From assembly GCA_963575745.1 (NCBI GenBank), contig CAUYUJ010015838.1, positions 57,501 to 119,500 on the forward strand: 62,000 bases of DNA, in the 5' to 3' direction. Positions 41,540-52,594 of the stretch are shown one piece after another. Numbering within the stretch: the stretch's first letter is position 1; every line of letters begins with the position of its first letter. The notes beneath the pieces were generated by a model, which did no database searches, was not told the DNA's origin, and was given only the letters and a program-made list of their open reading frames with translations. Source of the stretch: Prorocentrum cordatum (Eukaryota; Sar; Dinophyceae; Prorocentrales; Prorocentraceae). A program made the translations under genes and the position numbers.

Positions 41540-41693
41540 CCCTCCCTCCTGTGACCATTGCTTGTGTTTCTTGTCATTGAAGTGCTTCCCCAAGGCCTCC
41601 TACCCTGTTTTTAGCAGGGGAAGTCCCAGGGCTCAAACTGGGCCCCTGGCCCCCGAGTTACAACAACAGCAACAACAGCAACGACAACAACAA

Positions 41694-41728
<35 letters not shown>

Positions 41729-42640
41729 ACAACAACAACGACAACAATAATTTTAAGACCGTTCGCCCTTATATGCTCGAGTGTCCAATAACGCGTATTT
41801 CCCAAACCCTCGATACCCGCCCTCTTCGTCTTCGATCAAACCCCGCTTGGGGGGTATACCTTTCTTCCCTGCAGGCCGGGCCCCGGCAAGCGGCGGGGCG
41901 GCCGCGGACCGTCGGCCTGGCCAGCGGCAGCGCTGATCGGCGGGGCGGCCGCGGACCGTCGACCCGACCCCAAAAGGGACGGACAGGGGACCGACCACGA
42001 CGACGACGACGACGACGACGTCGAAGACGACGGCGACGACGACGACGACGGCGACGACGAGCGAAAGCGAGAGCGAGAGAGAACGATAGCAGGGCCACGA
42101 AGGGCACGAAGTAGGCCACGAAGGGCGACAGCGGGGACACGAAGGGAATGCGTATGGGGCCACGAACAGCGCGAACGAGCGGGGGCCACGAAGTGCAGAT
42201 AATGCGGGGCCACAGAAGGCAACTATGGGGCCACTGAGGGTAGCAACTGGGCCACGTAGAACAGTGAGGGGAACACAAATGGCGACAGCGGGGCCACGAA
42301 GGGCATGCACATGGGGCCACAACGGGCGCGACTCCTGGGTGCCTGGGTGTCGGGAGCGCGGCGCAAGTTGCAAGCAAGTCTCCAGCGCGCGACTCCAGAG
42401 TGCCGGGAGAGCGATTCCTGAATAAATTGTACGGAAGTCCCAAGCGAGAGCGCGATTCCTGCATAAAATGCGAGGAAATCTCGGGCGGGAGCGGGGGTCC
42501 TGGCTAAATTGTAAGGAAGTCTCAAGCGGGAGCCGTTGTTGTTGCAACCCGGGGGCCATGGGGCCAGTTTGAGCAGGAAGACTTTCCCTGCCAAAAAACA
42601 GGGTGCGAGCGTCGAGGGGCACACTTTGATTTAGAAAAAA
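41540..42640. mobile_element. About 1.1-kb element with long terminal inverted repeats
   Basis: Left terminus: GAAGTGCTTCCCC, CCCTGTTTTTAGCAGGG, GGGCTCAAACTGGGCCCC, GTTACAACAACAG. The right terminus, read on the other strand, gives the same boxes (CCCTGTTTTTTGGCAGGG, GCTCAAACTGGCCCC, GTTGCAACAACAACGG). TIRs are about 100 bp. Interior: CAA and CAT triplets (41660-41750), a segment homologous in inverted orientation to 44090-44200, (GAC)n near 42000-42060 and GGGCCACGAAGGGC repeats. No transposase frame was recognised, so it is non-autonomous. Confidence 0.7.
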
Positions 42641-42693
42641 CAGTATGCACCGGTGGGGGGATCAACAATAATTATTCTTCAGAAATGATAATT

Positions 42694-42694
42694 C

Positions 42695-42792
<98 letters not shown>

Positions 42793-42821
42793 CCACAACC
42801 ACAACAACCACAACAACAACC

Positions 42822-42850
<29 letters not shown>
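42694..42850. repeat. (CAA)n microsatellite
   Basis: About 50 CAA triplets, pure for over 100 bp. Starts right after the TIR element. Encodes false poly-Gln. Confidence 0.95.
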
Positions 42851-42852
<2 letters not shown>

Positions 42853-42879
42853 GCGGCTCCCGCCTGATACTACTTCACA

Positions 42880-43470
42880 ATATATTTCCAAATCGCGCTC
42901 TCGCGCGGGACTTCCTCACAATTTGTATACACATCGCGCTCTCGCATGGGACTTCCTCGCAGACTATTCAGACGATGCGCCCTCGGCGGTCAGGAATCAC
43001 CCTCTCGCTTTTTGGCTTTTCTGACGGTTTACTTGGGAATCGAGCTACCGCTCGAGAATTCCTCGCGACTCATGCAGGATCCACGCTTCAGCAACCCGCC
43101 TGCTCGATCTCGTCGCCTGGGCCCGCCTTCCCGACCTGCCCGCTATGGATCTGCCCACCCGATCTGCCCGTCTGGTTCTACCACTCGTTTCTGCTCATTG
43201 CCCCTCTCCTGCTGATTTATCTCGTGCTCCATTCTTCTCCCTGCCCCTTCCACCCGTCCTCTCTTCCCTTGTTTTAGGGGCTGCACTACATGCACGTGGC
43301 AGGTAAGTAAGATATACCCCCAAGGGGGCACGATCGGAGATGACGGGCGCGGGTACCGAAGGCTTCTGGGATATACGTATTGGTTGGCACGTGAGCAGAT
43401 AGGAGCGAACAGTCTAAAAATGATTGATATTGCTGTCGTTGTTGTTGTTGTCGAAGTCTCACTACTGAAA
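42880..43470 (+). repeat. About 600-bp tandem duplication, copy 1
   Basis: Almost identical to 43660-44270 (for example GCAGGATCCACGCTTCAGCA, TCTGCCCACCCGATCTGCCC, GGGGCTGCACTACATGCACG). Follows a CAA tract. The identical stretches suggest a recent duplication. Confidence 0.9.
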
Positions 43471-43494
43471 AATAAGTATTGTTGATCCCCCTCC

Positions 43495-44270
43495 TCCGGT
43501 GACCATTGTACTGTTGCACTTGAAGTGCTTCCCCCGGGGCTCGCACCTTGTGTTTTTCATTTTTATGCATTTCTTGGCAAGAAAATGTTTTTTTTTTATG
43601 TAACGGGGCTCAAACTGTGTTGTTGGTCCCCGGTATACAACAACAGCGGTTCCCGCCTGACATTTCTTCACAAGTTATTTCCACATCGCGCTCTCGAGCG
43701 GGACTTCCTCGCAATTCGTATACGAATCGCACTCTCGCATGGGACTTCCTCGCAGACTATTCAGACGATGAGCCCTCCGCGCTCAGGAATCACCCTCTCG
43801 CTGTGGCTTTTCTCACGATTTACTTGGGAATCGAGCTACCGCTCGAGACTTCCTCGCGACTCATGCAGGATCCACGCTTCAGCAACCCGCCTGCTCGATC
43901 TCGTCGCCTGGGCCCGCCTTCCCGACCTGCCCGCTATGGATCTGCCCACCCGATCTGCCCGTCTGGTTCTACCACTCGTTTCTGCTCATTGCCCCTCTCC
44001 TGCTGATTTATCTCGTGCTCCATTCTTCTCCCTCCCCCTTCCACCCGTCTTCTCTTCCCTTGTTTTAGGGGCTGCACTACATGCACGTGGCAGGTAAGGA
44101 AGATATACCCCCAAGGGGGTACGATCGAAGACGACGAGGGCGGGTACCGAGGGTTTGGGATATACGTATTGGTTGGCACGTGAGCAGATAGGAGCGAGCA
44201 ATATTGACATCATGTTTGTTGTTGTTGCTGCTGTTGTTATTGTCGTTGTTATTGTTATCATTTGTGTTTT
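43495..44270 (+). repeat. About 600-bp tandem duplication, copy 2, with TIR-type left end
   Basis: Begins with the same terminus as the 41540 element (GAAGTGCTTCCCCC, GGGGCTCAAACTG, ATACAACAACAGCGG), then repeats copy 1 and ends at GATATACGTATTGGTTGGCA with a GTT-rich tail to about 44280. It shows what the intact element body beside the terminus looks like. The short open frames are shared by both copies but lack motifs. Confidence 0.85.
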
Positions 44271-44519
44271 TGTTGTTTGTCCTTGGCGACGTCCTCAACC
44301 GCGACCTGCCCGCAACCCACCACCGACCCACCCGCGACCCACGCGCGATCCACCCGCGACCCACCCGCGACCCACTCGGGACCCACCCACATTGATTTGA
44401 CGAATCTTCGGCGCCTGCGGCGGGCTCGTTTTGTAATGTTTGAAAGATCGGCGCCTGCGGCGGGCTCCTTCAGAGCCTCGCAGTCTGCCGACGGCTCCGC
44501 CGCCCCCTCACTCTTATCC
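44271..44519. other. No gene; CCCACCCGCGAC repeats
   Basis: Short tandem GACCCACCCGCGACCCAC units at about 44320-44390, then a duplicated GGCGCCTGCGGCGGGCTC at 44410 and 44450. Confidence 0.6.
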
Positions 44520-44740
44520 AGAAGGCCTCTCAGATGGGGTCGAAGAAGATGAGTTCGGAGGATAGCGCCGCATCGCGGATGCATCGACGATGCATCGGCG
44601 ATGCAACGGCGATGCACCCACGACGTCTGCGATGCATCGGTGACTCCTGGGTGGAGAAAATCGGGCTCCACATCGAGCCATACCGTCGATGCGGCGCAAT
44701 CCACCGACCCCATCTACTCGCACCCCATCCAGAAGGCCTA
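44520..44740. mobile_element. TIR element family 3, copy 2
   Basis: AGAAGGCCTCTCAGATGGGG at the left, CCCCATCCAGAAGGCCT at the right; interior GATGCATCGGCGATGCAACG palindromes and GGGCTCCACATCGAGCC. Confidence 0.8.
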
Positions 44741-44774
44741 GATATTCGCCACTCCAGATGTGGGGGAGGGGGGG

Positions 44775-45045
44775 GGGGGGGCTGCCACTGGGGCCTTCGG
44801 AGGAGCCCACTGTGGGGCCACGAAACGCGCGAGGGGTGTGCCGCCGTGTCGGTGGAGCTGCTTGCGACCTCTGCCACTGTGGCATTATGCGGAGCTCCCC
44901 ATGGGGCCACGGAGCGCGCGAGGGGTGTGCCGAAATTTTGGTGGAACCGCTTGCGACCCCTGCCGCTGCGGCATTCTGTCTCTGGAGCTCCCTCTGGGGC
45001 CACGGAGCGCGTGAGGGGTGTGCCGAAGGGGGGGTGGAGCCGCCA
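44775..45045 (-). repeat. Three units of the 55-kb tandem repeat, inverted
   Basis: CACTGGGGCCTTCGGAGGAG, GGGGCCACGGAGCGCG and GAGGGGTGTGCCG occur three times at about 110-bp spacing. They are the reverse complement of boxes in the 55010-56690 array (GGCACACCCCTCACACGC, GGCCCCATAAGGAGCTCC). Confidence 0.8.
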
Positions 45046-45254
45046 TGCTGCGGGCCCGCGCCCTCGGAAGGACGCCCGAGCGCTCGCGGCCGCTCCACGC
45101 GCCGGGGCCCGCGCCCGTGCGGCGAGGGATCGCCCGTGTACCGCGAGGCGGGGCTCCAAAGAGGCCCGGAGCCACACTGCGGCTGCCCGCCCACGACGTG
45201 CTGTCGGGTCGAGGGGCAACGATACGGTCATCGCGCCACCAGAAGGAACGCAGA

Positions 45255-45400
45255 GTCAGGAACGAACGAGGGGGCTTTCCTAGCCACGGCGGGCCTGGGC
45301 CACAAACAGGCTCCACGGCACAAAGCGAAGGAACGGCCCGAACACACGAGCCCCTCCTGAGCCCAAAGCGGCCCTTGTTTCAGCGTCTGGACTGCAGGGG
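45255..45400 (+). repeat. GGGGGCTTTCC dispersed repeat, copy 2
   Basis: GGGGGCTTTCCTAGCCACGG, GGCGGGCCTGGGCCAC, GAGCCCCTCCTGAGCCC, TTTCAGCGTCTGGAC. Matches 35228-35400. Confidence 0.65.
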
Positions 45401-45414
45401 GGGACTGGCGTCTG

Positions 45415-45720
45415 GGGGGAGACACCGACCTGGAAATCGGCGGTACATTACATCGCCGACACCTCGGCGACAGCCCCCCCCCAGATAGCCTAGTGAATCC
45501 GCAAGTTCCTGGGCGGTGTGGGGTTGTCGGGTCCGTATCGGAGATCCATGCGCGATTGGGGGTCGATGCGTCCCCCCCCCAAACCTATCGCCCCCTATCG
45601 TTGTTTGCCCGTGACAGTCCATGCCTTGTTGCCGACGGCGTCTTGTCGGGTGCCCCTCGCGGGAAGACACACGATGACCATGGCAAAGACATCGCGGGAT
45701 CTTGTCCTCGCCGATCTTGG
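45415..45720 (+). repeat. AGATAGC dispersed repeat, copy 1
   Basis: Shared with 48040-48270 in the same orientation: an AATCGGCG box, CCCCAGATAGC, TCCTGGGCGG, CGATTGG..GATGCGT. The first part is rich in CATCGCCGACACC-type palindromic pieces like TIR family 3, so the two may be related. Confidence 0.55.
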
Positions 45721-46227
45721 CCAAAATCCGCGCCGGCCGTCGCCGATGCGCGAGGATGATTCACGAAGTGACGATACGAAAGATGGACGATGACGAAGAT
45801 CGACACCGACATTTCCGCGCTCACTCTTGGTCATCGCCTTCGTTTCGGGAACGCACTGACCCAGGTCAATGCAAACCCGGGCCAGTCAAGCTTTGCGAGA
45901 TCCTGCGGGACCCTGCACGCAAGCCCGGGGCAATGCAGCCCTGGCTCTGCAGGATCCTGCGAGATCTGGCGCCCTGGTTGACTGCCGTTTGCATGGGCCC
46001 CCGCCCCCTCGAGCCCCCCTTTTGGTTTCCTGCCCCCTCCAGCCCCCCAGTCTCCCGAGACTGCGCTGCGCGCTGCCCGCAGCGCGGTATCAGTGTCCGC
46101 GCCCTCGCGCCGCCCGCCCTCTCGAGAGGCGGCAGGTCTGCGGCCCGGGCGGCTCGGCGCGGCCAAATACCCTTGAGGCCGTGCTGGAGATCTCGGGCGC
46201 TGGGGGCAGCCGGGCCTCTGCCTGTCC
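45721..46227. other. No recognised gene; internal short repeats
   Basis: GCAATGCA/CCCGGGCCAGTC and CTGCAGGATCCTGCGAGATC boxes are repeated at 45868-45970. No coding motif. Confidence 0.5.
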
Positions 46228-46353
46228 GCCAGATCGGCAAGCTCACGGCGATGACAATCTCAGGCGTGTGCCCTCAGAGACTGAGGGAATCCTTGAGGTC
46301 GGCACCGAGGCAAGGCGATGCCAAACATAGGGACAGGGATATGCTTCCAGCTG
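46228..46353 (+). repeat. Dispersed repeat shared with 22.7 kb, copy 2
   Basis: AGATCGGCAAGCTCACGGCG, TGAGGGAATCCTTGAGG, GGCACCGAGGCAAGGCGATG, CCAAACATAGGGACAGGGAT. Same orientation as 22672-22790. Confidence 0.75.
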
Positions 46354-47100
46354 GTAACAAAGTGGGGGAGGGCCGCTTTTCGCCCGGCCCCGAACGAGCC
46401 GCAGACGAGCAGCGTCTTCGGAGGCAGGCGCTGTGCTTTGGTTCCCCTGCCGTCCGCGGCGAGGGCATCCCTGCCCCCTCGCGAACTTGGTTCATCTCAA
46501 GAGCGCCCTGGGTGCTTGCTTTTTCTTCGTGTTCTTCTTTGAGCTCGTGACATGCTGCAAATGCCAAGACAACACCACGTCTTTTTTATTAGCCTTGTTC
46601 GGCTATTGTTTTGGTCGGCCCGTTGCTGTGCAACACTGTTGTGTTTGACTGCTTAGTTTTGCATGTTTTGCTTTCTCGTCGAAGGCTGCTGCTTGTTTTC
46701 CCTGCCGTCTTCAGTCTCGCTCCCGTCCTCGTTGTAACATCCATAGATGGGGCAGAGGCTGAAAATGGTTCCCCGTGCGCAACGCTGAAAACGGTTACAA
46801 AAACGGTCGGACACTGGTCTGACACTGGTGCGAAACAGGCCTGGGAGCCCACTGCCCATCCGCAGCGGGCTCTGACGACGGAAAGTGACGGACCTGAAAT
46901 CGCGAACAAAATTTACAGTTCATTTAGCGCTGTCAGCTTTTTGTGCGGACCTGAACACGCCAAACATCTGATTTCCAAGACGCCGAATTGAAAACGGTTT
47001 TAAACCTCCCAGGGGACATTTGAAATGAACATGAGGCACACGGGTCCTGAGGGAAACGGGTCGCGGACCCCAAAGGGCCTTCTCCGAGGACCGAATCTCC
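46354..47100. other. Unassigned; one clean plus frame
   Basis: A 126-residue plus frame (46611-46991) with an apolar N-terminus (LLLVFPAVFSLAPVLVVTSI) and a polar remainder is open in a moderate-GC stretch. It starts within sequence also open on the minus strand and has no motif, so I do not call a gene. GAAAACGGTT occurs at about 46790 and 46988. Confidence 0.3.
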
Positions 47101-47162
47101 GTCCCGAGTCGCTCTCTGACACTCCCTGGGCCCGTGGAGGACCCGAAAACGGCGAACAGACT
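47101..47162 (+). repeat. CATCCCGAGTCG dispersed repeat, copy 2
   Basis: GTCCCGAGTCGCTCTCTGAC, CCCTGGGCCCGTGGAGGACC, CGAAAACGGCGAA. Confidence 0.5.
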
Positions 47163-47329
47163 CGGGGCCCGTCTCCCTCAAAGACTCGCTCTCGGGCGAG
47201 CCAGAACGCGCGGTGAGGGGCCGGCAGAGCTTCAGAACGGTTGGCCTCCATGTTCCGAATTGCCATGGGCCTTTGCAGCACGCCCGGGGGCGACGGGATA
47301 CGCCGGACTCGCAGAAGCCTCTTCCCTCC

Positions 47330-47506
47330 AGATGCCTTCTGGATGGGGTCCGGGTAGGTGGAGTCGAAGCCGCACATCGGGCTCCACATCGACATAGATG
47401 GCTCGTGGGGAACATCGGGCTCCACATCGACCCGCATCGTCGATGCATCGGCGATGCGGCGCGAGCCTCCGACCCCATCTGCTCCGCCCTCATCTGGGAG
47501 GCCTTG
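47330..47506. mobile_element. TIR element family 3, copy 3 (shortened)
   Basis: GATGCCTTCTGGATGGGGTC at the left, CCGACCCCATCTGCTCCGCC and CATCTGGGAGGCCTTG at the right. The internal box CATCGGGCTCCACATCGA is present twice (about 47372 and 47413). About 50 bp shorter than the others. Confidence 0.8.
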
Positions 47507-48039
47507 ATATACGCCTATCCGCTCTGCCCTGCCGCCCGCCGAGCCCGAGTGCAGTCCTGGCTCCGGCCCGCCGAACAGCGTCTCTTCCGCCTCCGCCTCC
47601 CGGGGAGCAGAGCCAGCATCCAGTGGCACACCGCCGAGGGGAACCCATCAGCGAGCCACCGTTGGAGGTAGACCTGGGACTTCGCACAGAGGCGCGGGAG
47701 CCACTCGCTGACGGGCTCCCAACGGCGGCGCGCGCAATCGGTAACTGCGCCTTGCCCCTCCCGACCTTCGGCACGCCCTCCCGCCGTAGGCGCTTCTGGC
47801 GCTCGCTCCACGGCGGTCGCGGCCCCCTCCGAGGGGCGTCGTTGTCGCCGGACATCCCTGGCAGAGTTCGCGCCTGCGGGTGCTTCTGCCCACCCTACTC
47901 CAGAGGCCCGCTTCTGAGTTCTGGGGTCATCAGGAAATTGCTCATGGGATGAGAAAGAACGGTCCAGGAGATGGGGTCGAGAGTTTCAGCGGCCTGCATC
48001 AAGACATATGAAGAAAAAAAATATCGTGACGCGGTCGTC
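47507..48039. other. No recognised gene
   Basis: Overlapping Arg/Ala-rich frames on both strands; no motif. Confidence 0.4.
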
Positions 48040-48270
48040 TGTGTGGGGGGGGAACGATCCGACTCGGAATCGGCGAGACCTTGCCGATAGGCCCCAGATA
48101 GCAAAACCGTTCGATCCTGGGCGGGGACGGCTATCAGGCCCCGAACGGCGATGAATAGGCGATTGGTGGGGCGATGCGTTTCCACCCGAGCCTACCCTCC
48201 TTACGGTGCCCTTGCCATTGTCGTCGTCTGGAAACCTCCGGGCGTCGCGCAAAACCTCGACGACCGACGG
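48040..48270 (+). repeat. AGATAGC dispersed repeat, copy 2
   Basis: AATCGGCGAGACC, CCCCAGATAGCAAAACCG, TCCTGGGCGGGGACGG, GGGGCGATGCGTTTCC; parallels 45415-45720. Confidence 0.55.
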
Positions 48271-48581
48271 GTATTGACCTACCGATTCTCGGCTTCCCAA
48301 GGGCGTCCTCGCGGTCCCACGGGACGAGCGAACAGACACAACCCGCGGCGAAGCGCCTCTTCTGGGGACATGGGGGGCCATGCTTCTGCTGTTTCTTCCA
48401 CGGGCCGCGGGGACGAGGTCGAGAGCCCCGACGGCCCTTGCCGGCAGCAAACAAAAACATGCAGGAGGTCTGAGGTCTGCCCGACTAGTCGGGTGTGAGC
48501 AACCCATACCCCCGACGGCATGATGAGTTTTGTCATCACGTCGACCCCCCGAGGTCTCGACTCATTCCCCGGGACCGCTTT
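48271..48581. other. No recognised feature
   Basis: No gene or repeat family recognised. Confidence 0.4.
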
Positions 48582-48645
48582 GTCATCCTGAGTCGTTGTT
48601 TAACGGTCCCGAGGCCCAGTAAGGGCCCCCAGAGGTTTCATGATT
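48582..48645 (+). repeat. CATCCCGAGTCG dispersed repeat, copy 3
   Basis: GTCATCCTGAGTCGTTGTTT, ACGGTCCCGAGGCCCAG, AAGGGCCCCCAGAGG; closest to the 4687 copy. Confidence 0.65.
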
Positions 48646-50446
48646 GTTTCATGACTCGAAGGGGTCTGGGAAAGGTGCCTCGGGCCCCAGGTGTCCTCAC
48701 ATCCCCCCGAGAAACTGAAAGCACGTTTTTGTCGCGCCTCCTGGGTCCCCCCAAAACTCGGTGTCCAGTGGCGCGCGCGGCGGGTCTGCGGACGCCGACG
48801 AAGCATGTGAAGTTATGTTTCTCTAGGCATCAACTCTCAAATTTGGGGGGTCTGAGGGCACCGACACTGCGCGGGCAAACTGGCTCTGAACCTCGCGGAG
48901 GGATGCAGGATCTCCAGGGAGGGCCAGGTGGCCTCTGGAGCACCCCTCACGAGGCCCAGAGAGCTCCAGGAACGCCACAATGGCCTCAAACCGATGGGGG
49001 CCTGGTCCAGGACTGCATCTGGTGACCTCCGAGCAGGGCGGGGCCAGGCACGAGCATAGACCAGGGCACACCGGGGAGGGGGGGGGGGGCAAGGGTAACG
49101 CAGCCAGGACACCGCCGAGCCCGACGATAGCCCACGCATCCCCCCTAGACGAGGGCAGGAAGAAGACATAGCCAGAGCGACATTGGTCGGTAAGCTCTGT
49201 GAGCCGGCGGGTCTGGATCGAGGATCTCCCCAGCCACAGGGCTTGGCGCAACGCCGCGCCAGCCACAGGGCCAGCGGCACCGCGGCAGCCCAGCCACCGG
49301 GCCTGGCGGAACGCCCTCCGGGAGCGTTCCGCGACGCCCATGGCACGAGCCATCTCCTTCCCATGGCAGGCCTGCCCGCCTGCCTCTTCGCGGCGTGCGC
49401 GGGCCCCGCCGGGCCCTCGGCCGCGCCGCTGCGGGGCCCGAGAGCGGCCACGGTGGGCGGCGGGGTGGCCCGAGCGCGCGCCCGCGCCGCGGCCGTTCGT
49501 GGCGCCCGCCGTGGCGGCCTCTTCTTTGTGGCTTCCAGAGGCCCGCCCCGCCTGGCCAGGCCCCCCCCCCCCGGACAAGGAGGCCAGGACCAAGGCAGCA
49601 TCGGACCCGGATCAGTCGGGGGCCTCCAGAATGCTCCGAGGGCCTTAATTCTGGAGCGATTCATCCCGCCCCTGGCCCCCGCCCCTCGGGGGGAACGAGG
49701 CCGCCATGTCGCTCGAGCATCGCCCGGGGCCACGCCCGGGCGTAGCGCGAGTTGGTCGTGATGGCCGTCTGGGAGGTGAAGGCGCCGTCCCCGCGCATCT
49801 CGGCCGCGGCCGCAGGAGGAGGATGGTGGGGACCGGGAGGGCTTGGAGAGTGGCTTCAGGTGGCGGACCAGGAGGAGAAGAGGTGGACAAGGGCGAGGGC
49901 GAGAAGGACGGGGAGGAGGCGAGAGGAGAGAAGAGGGGAGGAGGCGACGAGAAGTGTCTAGGGGCCACGAAGAGGGAGGAGAAAGGAAGGGATGGAGGGA
50001 GGAAGGGGGGATGGCAGGGCGTGGCCCCCAACCCTCCCTCCCCCCCCGCGCAGGGGGGGAGGAGCTGGGGACAATGGAGCTCGCGACGTCGAGGACCCCA
50101 GCAGCTTCCGGGTACACCAGGAAACTGCAAACACAAACGGTCAAAACCACCTGTGAAGATCCGGAGGCCAAGCTCTGCATACACATGCGGAAGACTGAAC
50201 CATAGACGGAAATAGAGCACAGAGGGGCTGAGCGACGGAAACACATCTGGCAACGTGCATAGTATTCGGCTCTCGCCCAGGCCAGCCACATCAGAAGTAT
50301 CCAGCTTCCTCGTACAGGCAAGCCTCCTTGCGAGATGACCGACCCGAAGGCCAGTCAAGCCTACAGACCAAGGCCGCCCTCTCTCCCTCTCTCTTTCTAT
50401 CTCTCTGACTTTTTCCGCCCGCCACCCGTCTCCTGATCGTCCTTCC
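48646..50446. other. GC-rich DNA without recognised gene
   Basis: Very long minus-strand frames (for example 48837-50321) are open because of GC bias; they contain Pro/Ser/Arg-rich sequence and a poly-G break near 49080. A CCAGCCACAGGGC box is repeated three times at 49214-49300. A G/GA-rich tract lies at 49870-50060. No domain motif. Confidence 0.5.
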
Positions 50447-50905
50447 TCTCCTCCTCCTCCTCCTCCTCCTCCTTCTCCTCCTTCTCCGCCTCCTCCTCCT
50501 CGACATCCCGCCCCTCATCTTCCACGCTGCTTCAGCCGCTGTTAACTCCCACGGAAACCTGATTTGTTCTTATCCTCCTCCTCCTCATCATCCTCCTCCT
50601 TCCGTTCCTCTTCATCCTCCTCCTCGTCCTCGACCTCTTCCTCCTCCTCCACCCTCCTCCTCCTCCTCCTCCTCCTCCTCCTCCTCCTCCTCCTCCTCCT
50701 CCTTCCGTTCCTCTTCCTCCTCATCCTCCTCCTCCTCCTTCCAGACCTCGTCCTCCTCCTTCTTCTCCTCCTCATATTCGTCGTCCTCCTCCTCCTCCTC
50801 CTCCATCTCTTCCTCGTCCTTCTCCTTATATTCCTCATCCTCCTTCTCCTCCTCCTCCTCCTCCTCCTCCGCATCATGCTCCTCCTTCTCCTCATCCTCC
50901 CTCCT
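50447..50905. repeat. CTC-rich microsatellite region
   Basis: CTC triplets at 50447-50500 and 50575-50905 with TTC/CAT/CGT interruptions. Encodes false Leu/Ser- and Glu/Arg-rich frames. Confidence 0.95.
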
Positions 50906-51334
50906 GAGGCCAGGGATACGACCCTCGAGAGCCAGACACAATCTGGCTACACCCGCGGGCGCGAAAGGAGTGCCGGTGGCCGGGCTGGTTGGCCAGGCCA
51001 GCTAATGGGACGAGCCCCGTGCCCCAAACTCGCTCGTGGACTCGTTGAACTCCTCAGCGACTGCTTGCCGGTAGCGGCCAACGACGTCCACCAGGTACGT
51101 GGTCGCCTGCGTCGAAGATCTCCCCTCTCTATTTCACAGGTCGCAGTCGTGCGCAGTCGGAATACACTGCGCACCCAGATAGAAGAGAGAGAGAGAGAGT
51201 GAGAAAGAGAGAGAGAGAGAGAGAGAAACAAACAAAAAGAACGAGAATTTGGACGCTTCGATCATGCATGGAATCAAATGTGTTAGCCAGCGCGGACCAG
51301 CAAACATGAATTGCGTTATTGCACTGTGGACGTG
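50906..51334. other. No gene; (GA)n at 51183-51226
   Basis: A GAGAGA tract in otherwise unassigned DNA. Confidence 0.6.
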
Positions 51335-51620
51335 CAAGCTAGGTGGTGCAAGCTATCTGGTGACCGTGCAAGCTATGTGGTCCAAACAATGCGGTGCAAA
51401 CCATGCGGTGTAAACTACGTCGTGTAAGCTAGGCGTTGTGAACTCGAGTTGGCAGTTATGGGGTGTAAGCAACGTGATGTCGGCTTTTATGTGTAATCTA
51501 TGCCATGTGGTGTAGGTTGTGTGATGTGAGCTGTGTGGCAGAGGCATTGTCGTGCAATCGATGCGGTGCAAGACGTGTGGTGTAAGCTATACGGCGTCAA
51601 ACGATGTGGTGGACACTGTG
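51335..51620 (+). repeat. Short-unit GTGTAAGCTATGTGGT minisatellite
   Basis: About 15-16-bp diverged units (GTGCAAGCTATGTGGT, GTGCAAACCATGCGGT, GTGTAAACTACGTCGT) over about 285 bp, running directly into the next array. Confidence 0.8.
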
Positions 51621-51629
51621 TCGTGCAAG

Positions 51630-51835
51630 CTCAGAGCACGGGGCGCCCACGAGGCGGTACAGGCGGCACCGTAGCGAAAAGCCGATGTGCCCCCCAAGCA
51701 CGGGGCGCCCACGAGAGGCCCACGTGGCGGCATAGGCGACAACGTGGCGAAAATCCAACACATCCGCGAAGCACGGGGCTCCCACGAAGGGCCCACGTGA
51801 CGGCATGGGCGGCAAAGCGGCGAAAATCGCACATG
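51630..51835 (+). repeat. About 70-bp AGCACGGGGCGCCCACGA tandem array, block 1
   Basis: Three units: AGCACGGGGCGCCCACGA, GGCGGCATAGGCG, CAACGTGGCGAAAATCC. Resumes at 52060 after about 220 bp of unrelated sequence. Confidence 0.8.
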
Positions 51836-52059
51836 ACTTGTGTTGCTTCCATCGTACGTAAGGGCCCCATCCCAGAAATATTTTCGAGCACCCAGAAGAA
51901 TATCGAAACAGTGTCGAACGAGTATCGCCTCCCAGGGCCCGACACGTGACAACCCTCAAGTTTCGGTACTTTCTTATTCTTTCTGGCGATCAAGGCTAAA
52001 GTAGGTTGGAACATCATCAACACACACACACACACCTCTCAAGCGCGGGGCATCAGCAT

Positions 52060-52490
52060 CCACGAGGTGGCACGGGCCCGCAGCGTGGCGACAAAAAAAA
52101 CAACATACCCCAAAAGCGCGCAGCGCGCCCACGAGGCGCCCGGCCCACGAGGCGGCACGGGCGGCAATGTGGCGAACATTCGACTCAGCATGCCCCCCCC
52201 CCGCCCCCGTCCGCAAGCGCAGGGCGCCCACGGGGCGCCCACGGGGCGGCACGGGCGGCACCGAGGCCGGAGCCGCAGCAGACCCTCCCAAGCGCGGAGC
52301 GCCCACGAGGCGCCCACGGGGCGGCAGCGTGGCGCAGCCTCGGCATGCCCACCCGAGCGCAGTGCGCCCACAGGGCGCTGACGAGGCGGCACGGGCGGCA
52401 ACGTGGCGCAACCCCGGCATCCCGCCGAGCGCGGAACGCCACCGAGGCGCCCACGCAGCGACACGGGCCCACGATGTGGAGAACACCCGC
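52060..52490 (+). repeat. About 70-bp tandem array, block 2
   Basis: About six further units of the same type, with GGCGCCCACGGGGC often doubled. The 51836-52059 interval includes a short (CA)n run. Confidence 0.8.
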
Positions 52491-52594
52491 AGTACCCTTA
52501 CAGTTCCTTACGCATCAAAGTAAGAACCCCTAAGTGCAAGCACTGTTCGGGGAAATCGCGAAGATGAAGTGTGCGCAGCTAAACATATGACCTA

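Noticed and set aside
48837-50321. 494-residue minus-strand frame
   Set aside because: Low-complexity Pro/Arg/Ser sequence with a poly-G run and overlapping open frames; no motif.
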